Assembly (NCBI GenBank): GCA_002104985.1
Contig: MCGO01000041.1
Span: 62,001 to 126,000 of the forward strand
Origin: Rhizoclosmatium globosum
Lineage: Eukaryota > Chytridiomycota > Chytridiomycetes > Chytridiales > Chytriomycetaceae
Reading direction: 5' to 3'
Length of the DNA stretch: 64,000 nucleotides
Made by a program: the position numbers and the translations under genes. Below the pieces are notes generated by a model. That model ran no database searches, was not told the origin of the DNA, and saw only the letters and a list, made by a program, of their open reading frames with translations. Positions 48,477 through 61,200 of this stretch are shown here, piece after piece. The number at the start of each line of letters is the position of its first letter. The first letter of the stretch is position 1.

Positions 48477-50680
48477 ATGAAGGGGAAGCCACTCACCAAT
48501 TCGGTTACCACTCGTCCTTCCTCTTCCTCGGCTGCTCATAGCAATCATACTACTCCTACTAATACTTCAAATACCACTGGCGCATCAACGAAAAGAGTCG
48601 CGAAAATGAATACAAAAGTATCAAAACCCCAACTTGATTTTCAGACCAACTGCCAATCACAGCTCACTTTCCAAAGACGCTCTCGGAAAAAACGCCAATC
48701 ATTCGTAATTCTGGTCCGATTGATTTGACGGACGATGTCGACGAAAGCCATGCGAAAGAAAGTGTTTTGGATGATATCGGTGGAATTCTCCACACGAAAC
48801 CAACAATCAATTCAATTGAGGATGATGACGATGCATTTCAACAACCAAAGCAACGGAAAGTCCATCCCGCAAAAGGAAAATCAGGACTTCCAAATCCACT
48901 CGCAAATCGAAAGAATGCAGCGGCAGTTCGTATTGAAGTCAAACGGAGTTCGCCTGAAGTCGTTATCCAATTGGAAAGCGATGGTGAAAGTGAAAAGAAG
49001 GAATTTGTTGCCAAAGACGCGCCAAAGAAGGCAAATATGGACTCGGATTCTTCTGCTACATTAACCATTCAACTGCCTGAATCTGAAGCCAAAATTGTTC
49101 TTCCAGTAAGGCACGACTTTAGTGCAGCCACTCCAATCGAAGAACCTTGGCTTGTCGATCTGTTCTCTCAGGTACGCCCCGTACTAGCTCGTGTTTCACT
49201 GACTCACTTCATACAATACTAGACTTTAGACCTATTCCAAACTCAACCAACCCTCTCATCCCACACTTGATTCAAACTTTCTTCTCCCCCGAAGCACTCG
49301 CTCACCGCCGAGAACGGCACCACCTTCTCGCATCAAGTCACGCCATCACGAAACTATCTGATTTTGATCATACTGTCATCACGCAGTACGTTTCCCTATT
49401 TACAACCACAGACTCGACATTCGATGAGACTGTATTCCACTCCGCTGTCATCATAGCCCTCTCCGCCATCCTGCTCTCGATCCAACGAGGATTTACGCAG
49501 CTTGGAAAGAGAGGACGGACTTGTTGACGTTGAGTCTGAACACGTTATTGTGGATGTTGCACAAGGGTACTTGTACGCTGCTACAAGAGATGATCGAGAA
49601 GCTTCGGAGGAAGTGGAAGGACTTCGGTATTTTGAACGGTTGTGGGGTGGAGAAGGGTGTGCGCTGGAGGAAGAGATGAAGGTGTGTGGGGTGAAAGTTG
49701 TTACAGGGGTTGCGAGTGTTGAACGGAGGTTTTTAGGGGAAGGGGAACGGGTTGTCGGGGAGGCGGTTAGAGGAGTTTATGAAGTTTTGGGGCCGCGTTT
49801 AGGGGAGGAAGAGGAGGAAGGTGTATTTGTGATGCAGATGCGGCTTGTAGCGGGGCTAGTGATGGGTGTATGTGTTGTGGGTCCAAGGTTCCGTCGTTTC
49901 AGCACGGGGTGTTGAGAGATTGTGTTGTTGGGCATGTTGTTACGTGCGGAGACGCGTGTTCTTGTGGCGGGGAGAGTGTGTAAATCGGGTCGGAGGAGTT
50001 AAGGAGAGTGTAAGGAAGGGTTTGGAGTTGAGGGTGACGAGAGGGGCGGGAGTTGGGCTATTTACTGCGAGAGATATTATGCATGGGCGGTTTATTGGAG
50101 AGGTTGCGGGAGTAGTGGTTGGGGTTCATGGAGTGGCAGTAAGGAGGATGGTGGAGAAAGCACGTGGGGACGGGGAGAGGGATTTATGGATTGTAAAGTG
50201 GAAGGGGGACGAAGTGTTTGGGTTAGTTTTCATCGTCATTGTGTTTTGTTTAGGCTAACTTGGATCCTTGCAGGATCGACACTACATATTCTTGCAACTA
50301 TACCCGCTTTATCGTAAGTATTTATCAATATTTAATGGCATTCTCATCGGCATCATGTTTAGAATCACTCATGCAAGCCGAATCTTCGAGCGATACTTGT
50401 CTTTCAACGCTCAAAAGTAAAGTCCCCACCTCGTATCGCTTTTTTCGCACTACACACCATCAAAGCCGACTCAGAACTGACGGTTGATTATGGAGACGTT
50501 GATGTACCCGGCTTTGAGTATACAGGAATGTGTAAATGCAATGTCATTGGAAAAGAAGGTGGAAAAGTAACCTGTAAACGTGCACCAGTACGAAACGGGA
50601 AGAGGAAATGGGTTGAAGAAATTGAGGACGATGTGCAGGTTGGGAAAAAGAAGGGAAAGGGTTTGACTAAAAAGAAGTGA
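48477..50680 (+). CDS. SET-domain lysine methyltransferase (SUV39/Clr4-like), frame broken in several places
   Basis: The C-terminal half is a SET domain: KGLELRVTRGAGVGLFTARD, then across two short introns GIDTTYSCNYTRFINHSCKP and ELTVDYGDVDVPG, then MCKCN. A pre-SET Cys cluster (CGDACSCGG followed by ECVNRV in the next frame) is split by a one-base shortfall in the G run at 49969-49972. The N-terminal region is Ser/Lys/Asp-rich, as in chromatin proteins (DDVDESHAKESVLDDIGG); it shifts frame near 48646, and other frame changes occur near 49220 and 49490. The frame changes could be sequence errors, misread introns or real decay. It would methylate histone lysine, probably H3K9, if intact. The start is uncertain. 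Confidence 0.65.
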
Positions 50681-50770
50681 TGAAATGCTATATAAATTAT
50701 TTGCGAATAAATTATATACAAGGAAAAAAGAAGATTGAATAATTATACAACAATATAAAAAGAAAGAAGC

Positions 50771-51417
50771 TCATTCAATCTGTAACTTACTCACAGTTAC
50801 AGCCCTGCAACTTTCCTCATTCGCCACCAGTGACGCGCGAACGCGCTTCTTACAGACGACGCCATGGACTTTCAAAGCATGCTGCCGCAAATGATCTGCC
50901 CTGACAAAACCCCATTTGCAAGGAGTAAATGGACACAGAAAGTCACGATTCCCCGTATGAATTTTCATATGTCTGTTCAAGTGCGAGACCGACGAAAAGG
51001 TTTTGCCACAGTCTTGGAATTTGCAGGCGACTCTTGGTTTTGTGGAGGTAGGGGTTTTGGAAGGGGTTGGAAGGGATTTTGAGGTAAGGGATGGTGGTTC
51101 CGGTTGTGCTTGGAGAGGGGATTCTGGGATCAAAGGATTCATGTTGAATGGTTTGGGGAGAGGGTGAATGTGGGGAATGTGAATGGTTGGTCGTGTGTAG
51201 AAATTGGCAGTGGTGAAGTGATGGTAGGGGTTGCACGAGGCGGGGTCGCGTAGAAGAAGGATGGGGCCAAGCAGCTGATTTCGGGAGTTGTTGGTTGTGG
51301 TGGGTTGAATGTGAGGGTTGGAGTTGGGGTGTATGCAACGAACGCGTTTCCATTGGCATCGCGGTAGATTGTAAAGTCGATCATTCGAAACTGCTGTGGA
51401 ACCGAAGTTGCTTCCAT
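50771..51417 (-). CDS. two-finger C2H2 zinc-finger protein
   Basis: The C-terminal half has two fingers: ACKFQDCGKTFSSVSHLNRH with a further His, then FLCPFTPCKWGFVRADHLRQ with HALKVH, and a basic tail. The N-terminal frame is MEATSVPQQFRMIDFTIYRD to SPNHS. It joins the finger frame only if one base is restored in the C run (plus-strand G run 51155-51158), where SPKPFNMNP would continue. A different N-terminal frame is open without shift but looks less protein-like. The layout fits a nuclear regulator of fewer than 230 residues. Confidence 0.7.
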
Positions 51418-51498
51418 GTTGTTTTTTTGAGATTGGACTTTTGGGTGATGGCGAACACAACTTTTTTTCAACGAGTCTAATTTATTTGAGAAAAATCA

Positions 51499-52479
51499 TT
51501 AAGGACACCAGCCAATTGCTTTCCTGAGCGCATCTTTTGTACTTGGTAGCAAGTCCGTCATTTGATCCCACGTCGGCATTGATAAACTCCTTGCACTCTG
51601 AACATTCCGAATCCGATATTTTGTCAAGACAATGAGATCTTGTTGGACTTCGTCCTCAGTCCAATCATGCGTCTTTGCAATTGCATGCATAACCTCAGAT
51701 ATGGGCATACTATCAGGAAGCTTCCTTCCCAAACCCGAAGCAGCAAGTTCCCTGATTTGTCCACTCCCATTCACCTCCAAATCAATACTAGCAATCACGT
51801 TATCATCCGTGTTATACGCATCTTCACTAAAAAAGTGACGCCCGCCGCGATTCTTTTGAATTAAGGCACGTAATTCGTCACGGTCTTCAAACATTCTGTT
51901 AGAGAGGAACAATGACCCAACCTGATTTCCATGATATTCAAAATTAGCATATGAGTCATCGTCGATGGTGATTTCGCGGTCCGTCGCGTCGTTCATTTTC
52001 TTTCCATAAATGTTTTGGGGAACACGGTGGCGGGGCTTAAACTCTGGGAACTCGTCAAAGGCTCCTAGTTTCGGAGCTTCTGGGACAATATGGATAGACG
52101 ATTTTGAAGACGCGACTGACGCGTAATCCGAAGCGCGTTTTGTACTGTTTTTACGGAAGGATGAGGAAGTGAGGAAGTCTGATGAGGGATCTTCATTCTT
52201 GTGTTCTGAATCTGATGATTCCTTGAAGTGGACGTTACTCTTTCGACGGGCAGGAAAATCTTCGTCAACATTATCTTGGTATGAAGGAATATCCGGTTCT
52301 TGAATATTTAGAGGCTGGCGACGGGTAGCTTTTCCGACTGAGTTGCGTAGGCTACGGCTTCTCTTCGAGTCATCATCATCTGACCCACTATCTTCATGAG
52401 GTTGGTATCCAGAAAGTGCGGCGGAGAGACCAAGAGAAGCTCCTCCTCCCCAAATTGTTCGATGTGATTTATCATCCAT
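51499..52479 (-). CDS. repeat-family protein 1 of the three-gene tandem cluster
   Basis: ATG at 52477-52479 gives MDDKSHRTIWGGGASLGLSA. The start resembles that of the third cluster member (MDD...R T-x-FGGGG). The middle is acidic/Ser-rich and disordered. One copy of the family repeat (YHGNQVGSLFLSNRM) is seen near residue 185. The C-terminal domain of about 75 residues includes ISEVMHAIAKTHDWTEDEVQ, KYRIRNVQSARSLSMPTWDQ and MTDLLPSTKDALRKAIG, aligning well with the other two. I know of no named family. The C-terminal domain looks helical and SAM-like. Function unknown. Confidence 0.7.
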   Translation of the reverse strand: MDDKSHRTIWGGGASLGLSAALSGYQPHEDSGSDDDDSKRSRSLRNSVGKATRRQPLNIQEPDIPSYQDNVDEDFPARRKSNVHFKESSDSEHKNEDPSSDFLTSSSFRKNSTKRASDYASVASSKSSIHIVPEAPKLGAFDEFPEFKPRHRVPQNIYGKKMNDATDREITIDDDSYANFEYHGNQVGSLFLSNRMFEDRDELRALIQKNRGGRHFFSEDAYNTDDNVIASIDLEVNGSGQIRELAASGLGRKLPDSMPISEVMHAIAKTHDWTEDEVQQDLIVLTKYRIRNVQSARSLSMPTWDQMTDLLPSTKDALRKAIGWCP

Positions 52480-52634
52480 CTTGATACAAGACTTGAAACG
52501 TAAGTTTTCAATTGTAGCCAATCACTTCTGTTCCATTGTGTCGCCAAACAAAACGGGTTATTTCACCGAATTTATTCGTGATGAATTAAATTTTATTAAG
52601 ATGAAATTGAAATCAGAAGAGTAAGAGGGCGACG

Positions 52635-53848
52635 TTAAGTTTCTTTCCATGCAATGGATCTGCGAATCAAGTCTTTGGTGATTGGAAGGATGTCCGTCAA
52701 TTCAGACCAGGCGTGACCACTTAGACCTCTCAAGTTCTTGACTGTTTTAAACCTATACTTGTGCAACAAGGCCACTAGGCAGAATTGTTACTTGTTACAC
52801 GTGTTTGTTTGATAAAGATGACTCCTAAACTTACAATCAGCTTTCAATTCGTCGTCAGACCAATCGTTATCAATTGCAATGGCTTTCATAAGTACTTCGA
52901 CAGTTGTTGTGCTCGAAATCTTTTGTCCCTCACCAACTTGTATGTATTTCAGAACTTGTTCTTCATTAAACATACCATCTGATGCCGGAGCTTCCTTAGT
53001 AGTCTTGTCAGAAATACTTAATGCACTAAATTTATCGCCCGTAGAGTTGGGTTGTTTGTTTCTGGACACAGATTCAACATTTGGATTATACGTCAAGGAT
53101 TCTTTAGAATTAGTCAACTCCTTAGACATTGTCAGGCTTGATTGTGATTTGGGTGTCGCATTAAACACCAAATCGTCCTTGGATTCTTTAGTGAATCGTT
53201 CCGAAAGGCGTAGCGATCCAGACTGATCACCATGGAATTCTGATGTATGATACTCATCAGATGGACTTCGTTGGCTTTGAATGTCAGGATTGAAATCAAG
53301 ACGGTCCTTTGAAGCCGACATTTTAGTCGACAAGCGAAGTGATCCCGATTGAGTTCCGTGAAAGTCGGAGCGTGAGGCAATAGGGGCGACGGAGAACAGG
53401 GGAAGCTTGGTTATAACGGCTGAAACGGGTAATGAAGGGGCGGGAGCCCTTTTGCCGCGTTTCCTTTGGCTGCAGCTTCAGGTTGAACAGGTTTAGCAGA
53501 TTTGAGATGGAGCTGGAGCAATAGTGGTTGGAGCTGGCGCAGAAACTGGCGCCAAGAAGGCGAAGGGGTAGTTTTGAGTGCCGATTTGAGTGTGGATTCA
53601 GGTTTTGGAGAAATTGAGTTTGACTGAGCCTTTGGGAGAACTGGTTCTTGAACGGGTGCTTTTGGTGGAGTAGCCTTGACCGGTGAGCTGATTTGTTCTG
53701 GTTTCACTGGTGACCCTGGTTGGACTATGGTGGACTGTCGCGATGCTTCCTCCTCCTTTTCCTCCTCATTGTCCTCATCATCGTCGTCGTGACCGCCATA
53801 GCCGGCGAGACGCATGGATGTTCCGCCTCTTCCTCCATACGAAAACAT
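52635..53848 (-). CDS. repeat-family protein 2 of the three-gene tandem cluster
   Basis: ATG at 53846-53848 gives MFSYGGRGGTSMRLAGYGG, then an acidic segment and a Pro/Lys-rich linker. The linker frame continues into the repeat part only if one base is restored near 53447-53449 (minus-strand GGG), where AAKG would join APAPSLPVSAV. Repeat copies include FHGTQSGSLRLSTKM and FHGDQSGSLRLSERF, and a weaker copy. One intron at about 52777-52836 lies inside the C-terminal domain, which reads LMKAIAIDNDWSDDELKAD, then HKYRFKTVKNLRGLSGHAWS and ELTDILPITKDLIRRSIA. Same order and C-terminal domain as its neighbours. It could alternatively be two genes, but the shared N-terminal GG-rich motif favours one. 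Confidence 0.65.
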
Positions 53849-53946
53849 GTTTGAATTGGATTTTCTTACGCAACTGTTTCTTTGTTCCCTTTGTTCAAAC
53901 AACCCGAAAATCCATCGCTAATAAGTAAAATCAAGAAGAATTTAAT

Positions 53947-55099
53947 TCAAATCTTTTCAAATATTGTAGAATAATAAAAGAAATTAGTGCTGGGACCATC
54001 CAATCGCGTACGAACAACATCCTTCGTTACTGGAAGCAAGTCAGTCATTTCGTCCCATGCCTTCAACGAAAGATCCCTTGCTTGTCTCGCGTTTTTAATG
54101 CGATATTTTTTAAACTTTGCGGTGTCTTCGGCTAATTCGTCCGGAGTCCACTCATTGTCAATTGCAAGAGACTTCAATATGTCCTCAATTGGTGTCGTAT
54201 CTGCAATTTTCGAGGATTGCTTCTGAGAGCTAGTAACCTGTGATTTTTGTCCCATAGCTTCAGATAGTTTGATTGAGCTTATACCTTGTCCATAACCTAC
54301 AGATTCGTCAACTTCCGTCCCGTTTGCCGGACTGGATGATGATTTGCCAGATCCCATGGCAGCCGATAGCTTCAGTGACCCGATTCCGTTTCCATGTAGC
54401 TCGATTGGTTCAGAATCCGTCGGAACATTTGCACTTGCATAAGTTGGAGGTTGTTTGTTTGTACCCAAGGCTTCCGATAATTTGAGTGACCCTATTCCGT
54501 CTCCATAGACCTTTTCTACTGCGGTGTTATTTCCATGGGCATAAGTTGGCGGAGGTTGGTTACTTCCGATTGCCGCAGACAGCTTCAAAGAACCAATACC
54601 ATCACCATGAACTTGTGCCACAGCTACTTCATTCCCTTTCGCATATGTCGGTGGAGGCTTGTTTGTTCCCATGACTGCAGACATTTTCAGTGACCCGATT
54701 CCATCCCATGAACGTGAGAATCTTCATTTTCCACCACGTTCTTGCTGGTAGAGTAAAGCTCCGAGAGCTTGACTGAACCAATCGCGTTTCCATGCGGTTT
54801 TGTATCTTCAGGATCACTTTCGTTAGCGTAAGTTGGGGGAGGTCTGTTTGTTCCCATTAGTTCCGATAACTTCAACGAGCCAGCCGTGTTTCCGTGAACT
54901 TGATTTCCCTGGACGTTTGATGCCTGCTGTGGCGTATTTTGCTACACGGCTATTATCAGTTTTTGTTGAATAAAAGCGAAAGTCTTACTTTTAAAGCGAT
55001 TGATTCTGGTTTTCCATTCTTGTTGAGGCTCAAACTGTGTGAAAGTGCCGCAGCACCTCCACCACCACCGAACATGGTACGTTCCTCTGAATCATCCAT
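53947..55099 (-). CDS. repeat-family protein 3 of the three-gene tandem cluster, seven repeats
   Basis: ATG at 55097-55099 gives MDDSEERTMFGGGGGAAALS. After a short intron (about 54942-54988) come seven copies of a repeat of about 30 residues whose core is HGDGIGSLKLSAAMGTNKPP followed by PTYA. Copies are, in order, HGNTAGSLKLSELMG, HGNAIGSVKLSELYS, HG-DGIGSLKMSAVMG, HGDGIGSLKLSAAIG, YGDGIGSLKLSEALG, HGNGIGSLKLSAAMG, YGQGISSIKLSEAMG. The third copy is broken by one missing G at 54705-54707. The C-terminal domain is ILKSLAIDNEWTPDELAED, KYRIKNARQARDLSLKAWDE and MTDLLPVTKDVVRTRLDG. The repeat gives the family its identity. Confidence 0.72.
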
Positions 55100-55291
55100 T
55101 TTTTGTTCGATGATATGTAACCAGGTCAGAGACGCGGTAAGAATGCGTTTTGCAGGAAATTCTGTTGAACAATGTGGAGAAGTTGGAATCCTCAAAATTC
55201 CTTCTAACAATGGAACCCCAATCATTGTGCTCTTAATCACCGAATGGTAATAGATACAACAAAGTTTCGATTTTATTATCCCACATAAATA

Positions 55292-58200
55292 TTACAAACA
55301 CCAAAAGATCACTCGTAAACCCCTTAGTCTATGTTTTGACTCAATTGCTGCATCTAATTTATCGTTTAAATCATTAAATTCATAAAGAGTGAAGTTCCTC
55401 ACTTTCATAGCAGCCAAGCGAGCTTTCAACTGTTCTACCGTCTGAGTTTTCGCCGTTGGTGCCTTATTTTCCTGTACGAACGACTACTCAGTTTGATGTT
55501 TGAAATGAGACACTCTTAACAAAAGCGCTTCAATCATATTAACTTACATCATTGCCTCTCATTTGAGAGGGAGCGACCATTCTACTAGTGGCAATAGATG
55601 GTTTAGATTGAGGAACCTCGTCGAAGGACGAGTACGAGGAGCTTTGAACAGGGACGGAAAATCGTTGACGTGCAGCGTCCGGCAAACTAACAGGTTCAGG
55701 CTTGAAGGATTTTAGACGAGGTTACACTAAAAATGATCAAAACCTTTTGAAGCTGTTGCTGAAATTTCGCCAAAGTATTGCGATACACGTCTATAAGAAC
55801 GATAAGCCGAAGAACTTAATTTGGAGAAAAGCGAACCTGTTGATTGGGACACATCGGTTGATCCTTCTGTGTTCGAAGTATGTGAGACTGAGGCAGCTCG
55901 TTCTGATCTTTCTTCCGCTTCTAAAGCCGAAAGACCGCGCTTAATATATCCTTGGAAATAGTTTCCAGTCTTGCTCAAATGTTGATTCACATATACATCG
56001 CAGTCTGGATGCTGCTTTCTGAACTGATACAAATCCGCGATTCCTTGCTTCGTTTCCTCTTTCGCACTGATTCTGGCAAAAATAATAGTCAACTGCGCGT
56101 CAGCTTCAACTTCGGACAATGGACCAGTCGAGGCTCGACGAATCACAGGAACAGGTTTTTCAACAGGTTTGACATCATTGTTGTCAAAGTGGAAATTCTG
56201 TCCGATGATTCGCGAACTGGCATTGTCATTGAGCGTTTTAGGGCAGAAAGTCTTTGGTCAAAGTCAGTTGAAGTCGGAGAAGCAGTTGCTTGTCGAGAAG
56301 GAAGATTGGAGATTTTAGATTCATTCGAGGTACTAGCAGCTACAGCTGGTTGACCCAGCATCTGGCGCATATAACCAACAGCATGGCTTCTGGATGGATC
56401 TTCAATAAGGGCCGTGCAGTCCAATGCCTTTTCTCCCAGACAATTACAGAGTTCATGCAAAATAGTTTTGACAGTTCGAAGTGGCATATCTGCTTGAGGA
56501 ACAACCTTTTCGGCAGCACGGCGTTTCCATTCGTTTGGAGGCGATACCCTCAGAAATTCATGAACTCCCAGAATTAGTTGACCAGCATCCAACTGCTTCT
56601 CCTGAATTAGCTGAGGAATGACTTTGGTCAACTTCCATAGACATTTCATGACAAGCTCCGTGTATTTTGCTTGAAGAGGGAGCTCTTCGGGACTGCAATG
56701 GACAGAAGAAGTGGCTGACTGTTCCAACAGATTCAACAAGATTCTAGTACACAGGTTAAGAAAGATACACAACTTGACGCACCTACCCAAATGACAAATT
56801 TCTGTCTGTGTTATCCAAAACGCGAACCATAAGTACATTCAGAGCTTTCGACAGTTGTGCTCCTTGATCAACACTTTGAAGCCCAGGATCCAACAGTCTA
56901 TTCAACAGCTCTTGAACACACTGATGAAGAGGAAGGCGTTGAATGGAACGAGCAATTTGTGGGTTGGAAAAGATTTGGACCAACACATTGACCAAGTGTT
57001 TGCAGAGTCTCGTTGTTCCAGCACTTGATAAGTCTGCAGCACTGAAAGCGATTCGGATTTGAAGAGTTACGGCAGAAATTATTTCGTTGATGTATGGCAA
57101 TACTTGTTCGACTGGTCCAGTTATTACCTTTTCGATTTGTTTCAATGCATCAATGCTCTGATAAGCATCACCAGCCGTGATTTGCGTCACAAGATAGTCC
57201 AACATTGGAGAATTATCGACATCCATTGCAATCGGCTCAGGTTGGTTATTCACTGCTGATGATTTACTTCCAACCTGATTGATCTTATCTAAATCCAAAC
57301 TGAACTCTTTCTTGACTCCAGTCGACGACGGTTTTGGAATTCCAACTAAACCAGACACTGACGCGGAAGTAGAGTTTCCACTGTCGGATGAAGTTTCAGA
57401 TGGTATTGGTAGCCTCTTTTGAAAGTGGCGACGAAGACGCTGGCGCTGCAGCAGGAACTGGTTCCTTCGCCAAAGTTGGAGGTGGAAGTCTCTTGACCTT
57501 CTCTTCCAACAAACTCTTATCCTTCTCTGATATTCTCCCAAGCTGTTTGTATACAGCATCTCCCATCAATAGGTAAGCCTGCGTCACAGTACCGAGCGCA
57601 GCATTCCTGACTTTCGCGTCTGAGTCGGCGATTTGTGCCGCAATAACAGGCAACACTTTCGCCGGGACACATACAGACATTCCATTCTTCTTGATTAAGT
57701 CACCCAGTTCCTCCAAACATTCGGTTCTGACACGGGAGTTTTTGGACGTGAGGGCGGCCAAGATGTATGTGAATAATTTGCTGGGTGGGTAGATCTTACA
57801 CAGCTGTTTAAATATTCCACGAATCTTGACTCGCATGGTTTCCTTGTTGTCCCCAACCTAGTTCAAACCATTCAGAATTCGAAGATAAACGAAATTGGCA
57901 ACTAACCTTGACAATAAAGAACGGCAAGAATGATGAGGCCTCATACTCGCTGAGAGCAACACCTTCTTCATCCAGCAACGTAAACAAATGCTCCAGTAAC
58001 TCCAAGACTTTCATCAACATGGTAGTGTTGGTGTCAAAGAACCGGATAGTTAAATACTTGAGAATCAAATCCGTGTTCGCCACAAAACGAGCCTTCATAT
58101 CCGCGTCCGCAGTTTGAATCGCTTCATCAATTAATGTGAGACCTTGCAAAAAGTCCTTCTCCTTGTAATGGTCTGTACTGAACAGAAGCGCTATGACTGG

Positions 58201-61200
58201 TTCAGACAGGTTTCCATTACACTGGTCGTTCAAAAAGTCAACCAAGTCTTTTCGAGGTGCTTCAAACGTCCACTTTGTCATTCCACGATCCTGAGACGCA
58301 CGAGTTTCTTTGCCTCTTGGGTCAGAAGTCAAAACGGGGGCTGATCCTGTTGCAGCGGGTTCAACAGCTTTTGCTACCGCTGGGGCGGCGGCCATAGAAA
58401 CAGGACGCTTTTTGGCAACACCAGCACTACTGGCAGCTGAACTTGGCGCCTTCAGCTTTGATCCACCTGCACTATCTACAGGCATTTTCTTGGCAACAGC
58501 AGGTTTGGGCGACCCTGGGGCACCAGACTTCCCCCCACCAACATCTTGCAATGGAATGAAAAATGGCTTCAATGAAGCCAACGCACTTCCAGTGTACCAA
58601 TCCGCCGCGCGGTCCTGGATATACTGCACCCCAACGTCTTCAGCAACAAAAACCAGAACAACAGCCGCATACTTTCTCACATCCGAATTCTTGTCTTGCA
58701 AACAAATCAACAAGGGTTTCAACAGTTCCTCACACTTAGGCATGACAACACCACCCTCGGACTTCTTGGCAAGATCCAATTTTTCACCAAGAAACTTGAG
58801 CAAATCTTTTCGGAGGTTTGGCTGATCCGCAACAAGTGCGGCAGATGAAGGTGAAACAAAACAATCAATTCCACAGGCCGTATGTACGTTCTCCAACGCG
58901 CTTAAAGCAGCTGCGCGGACATGTGGCTTTTGGTCTCCAAGCAATGATGCCATAGGCTGAATCAACACCCCTGCATACTTTGAAAACGGCTTCCCAACAG
59001 CAACAGCCAGATTCCCACAAATTTCAACTGCCATGATCCCAAGATTCCTGTTACTATCGTTCAAACGGGCTTTTAAGGCAGAGGGGACTTCCCCTAGGTT
59101 TGGCTTGAAGCGTTTCGCAGATTCAATGATTGCTGCCAATTCTTCGAGACCTTCTTTGCGGAGACCCCATTGCGCATGGAGAGTTTGTCGAGGAGTTCGG
59201 GGGAGACTCGAGTCATGATGTCGACACGAGGGAAGAGGTTGTCCATTGGGTCTTCGGATGTGGAAGGGCCCTTTACACAAAATCAGTCAAGTCACCCTTT
59301 ATAATAATAGACTTACTGCATCTTGTACAACACGACTTGGTGCAGGCGGTGCCCTCGCTGCAACCTTCTCAAACTCAGCATCAATAGTAGCCAACTGAGG
59401 ACCACTCAAATCTGCCACAAACTGTCGAATATCTGGACCAACAAACATTCTCAATCCACCCAAAAGGATAACCGCGTTGCTACGAACAGATGCATTCGTG
59501 TTTGTGATACCGTTGACTTTGACAAACTCAACGAGAGTCTTGATGTCGAGGCCTTTGATACCGAATTCCATAACAGATTGATGGATCCATAGAAGAGCGT
59601 CGGCAAGGGTTTTAGGGCTCTTTGCCTTTCCGACTGGTTCGTACATTTGTGAGAGGACGAACTGAAGCGAGTACTGTTCCGCAAACGTTGTAAACAAGTC
59701 GCCAGTCACTTTCTTGAGTTTTGCGTCTCCAAGTTTTTCCGCCATCGCTGTCGAAATTGAGTCAGTAATTTGTTTGGATATGAAGTCAAGACTAACCTGA
59801 AAGAACCAAACTCAAAGCCCCTTTACTAGCCTTGCACTCTTTTGCCAAATGGTCAAACAACGCAACCATAGCCGTCATAACCTGGAAATTTGATTCCTTC
59901 CATCCAGGTGACTTTCCAAACCACCGAATCACAGCTTCGGCTTCCACATCCGCAGCAGCCCCCGATTTCACTGTTTCAAGGAACGCGTGGCACGCTGCAA
60001 GACGTGTTTTCCAGTTGGCATCTGAGAATTCTTTCAGGTCTAGAGATGGATATTGCGTTGAAATCCAAGCTTCTGCAGAGTCGTCAGAATATTTAAAAGA
60101 GAGCGGCTCGTCATCTTTTGTCGCTGGTTTCTTTTTAGAGGATGCTGCAGCGGAAGCAGTGTTTGACGTTGATGTTGAACCTGCAGATGTTGGCGCCGAG
60201 GCAGGTTTTTTTGCTGGTGCAGGTTTACTTGTCGCGGGTCTAGCAAGAGGCGCTGATTTAACTGGCAGAGGACTCGCAGCCTTCACGACTGGAACTTCCT
60301 TCTTGGCAGGCGGCGCGGCACCGCCAACTCTCACAACAGCTTTCTCATAAAACTCCTTCACCTTCACAGCCTTTCCGGCTTCAACCTTTTCCATATATGC
60401 TGCCATTCCGCGCTCCCCAACAACGCGCATAAGTGTTCCAAGCCCTTCTGCAGCAGCTTCACGAACCCCGGAATCAGCATCATCAAGTAGCTTGACCATC
60501 AGCTCGGCAAGATTTTTGACGTCCCCCTTTGCAGGTACTTTTCGCAGGTTTTGGAGGCATCGGAGAAGCCAAAGCATTGTTTCTTGCTTTACTTGTGGGT
60601 TTTTGTGTTTAAGGAAGGTTTGAACATCTTCGAGAACATCGGTGAGAGAGGAAAGGGTGAGGAAGAGAGCGTCCAGACAGGTTCTGATTGCTTCGATGAC
60701 AGATGTTTTCTTTTCTTTGAGTTTTTCGAGGAGGGGTGTGATGACCTATGATGGTTTGATAGTTACAAGGAGGCGGTTATAGGAGTGCACTCACAATTCC
60801 ACGATATTGGGAAAAGTTTGAACGAAGACCACGCGCAATATGCTCAAGGCAGTTGATAGCAAGCGTTAAGACCATGACGTGGGCGTCATTAATTTTCTGA
60901 TACCATTTAAGTGAGAATGGCGAAAGATAGGTAAAGTTTACCTTAGCCAGAACGTTCACGAGCTCTCCATACCGTCCGTCTTCCAACTTGGGGACTTTCA
61001 CCAAAACCAACAGTGCCTCCAAGATTTCTTTTCTTTCACTCCATTTTGGAGCTTGAAGCGTTTCATAGAATTTAGGGGGCAACTTGTCGAGTACGTTGAC
61101 TGGATCCGAAATATCAAACACATCAACTGGTTCAGGAGCTGCTTGAGTCTGTGGGCCTGCAGAAGATTCTGGTAGGATAATAGGTAAGCGCAAGTTACTA

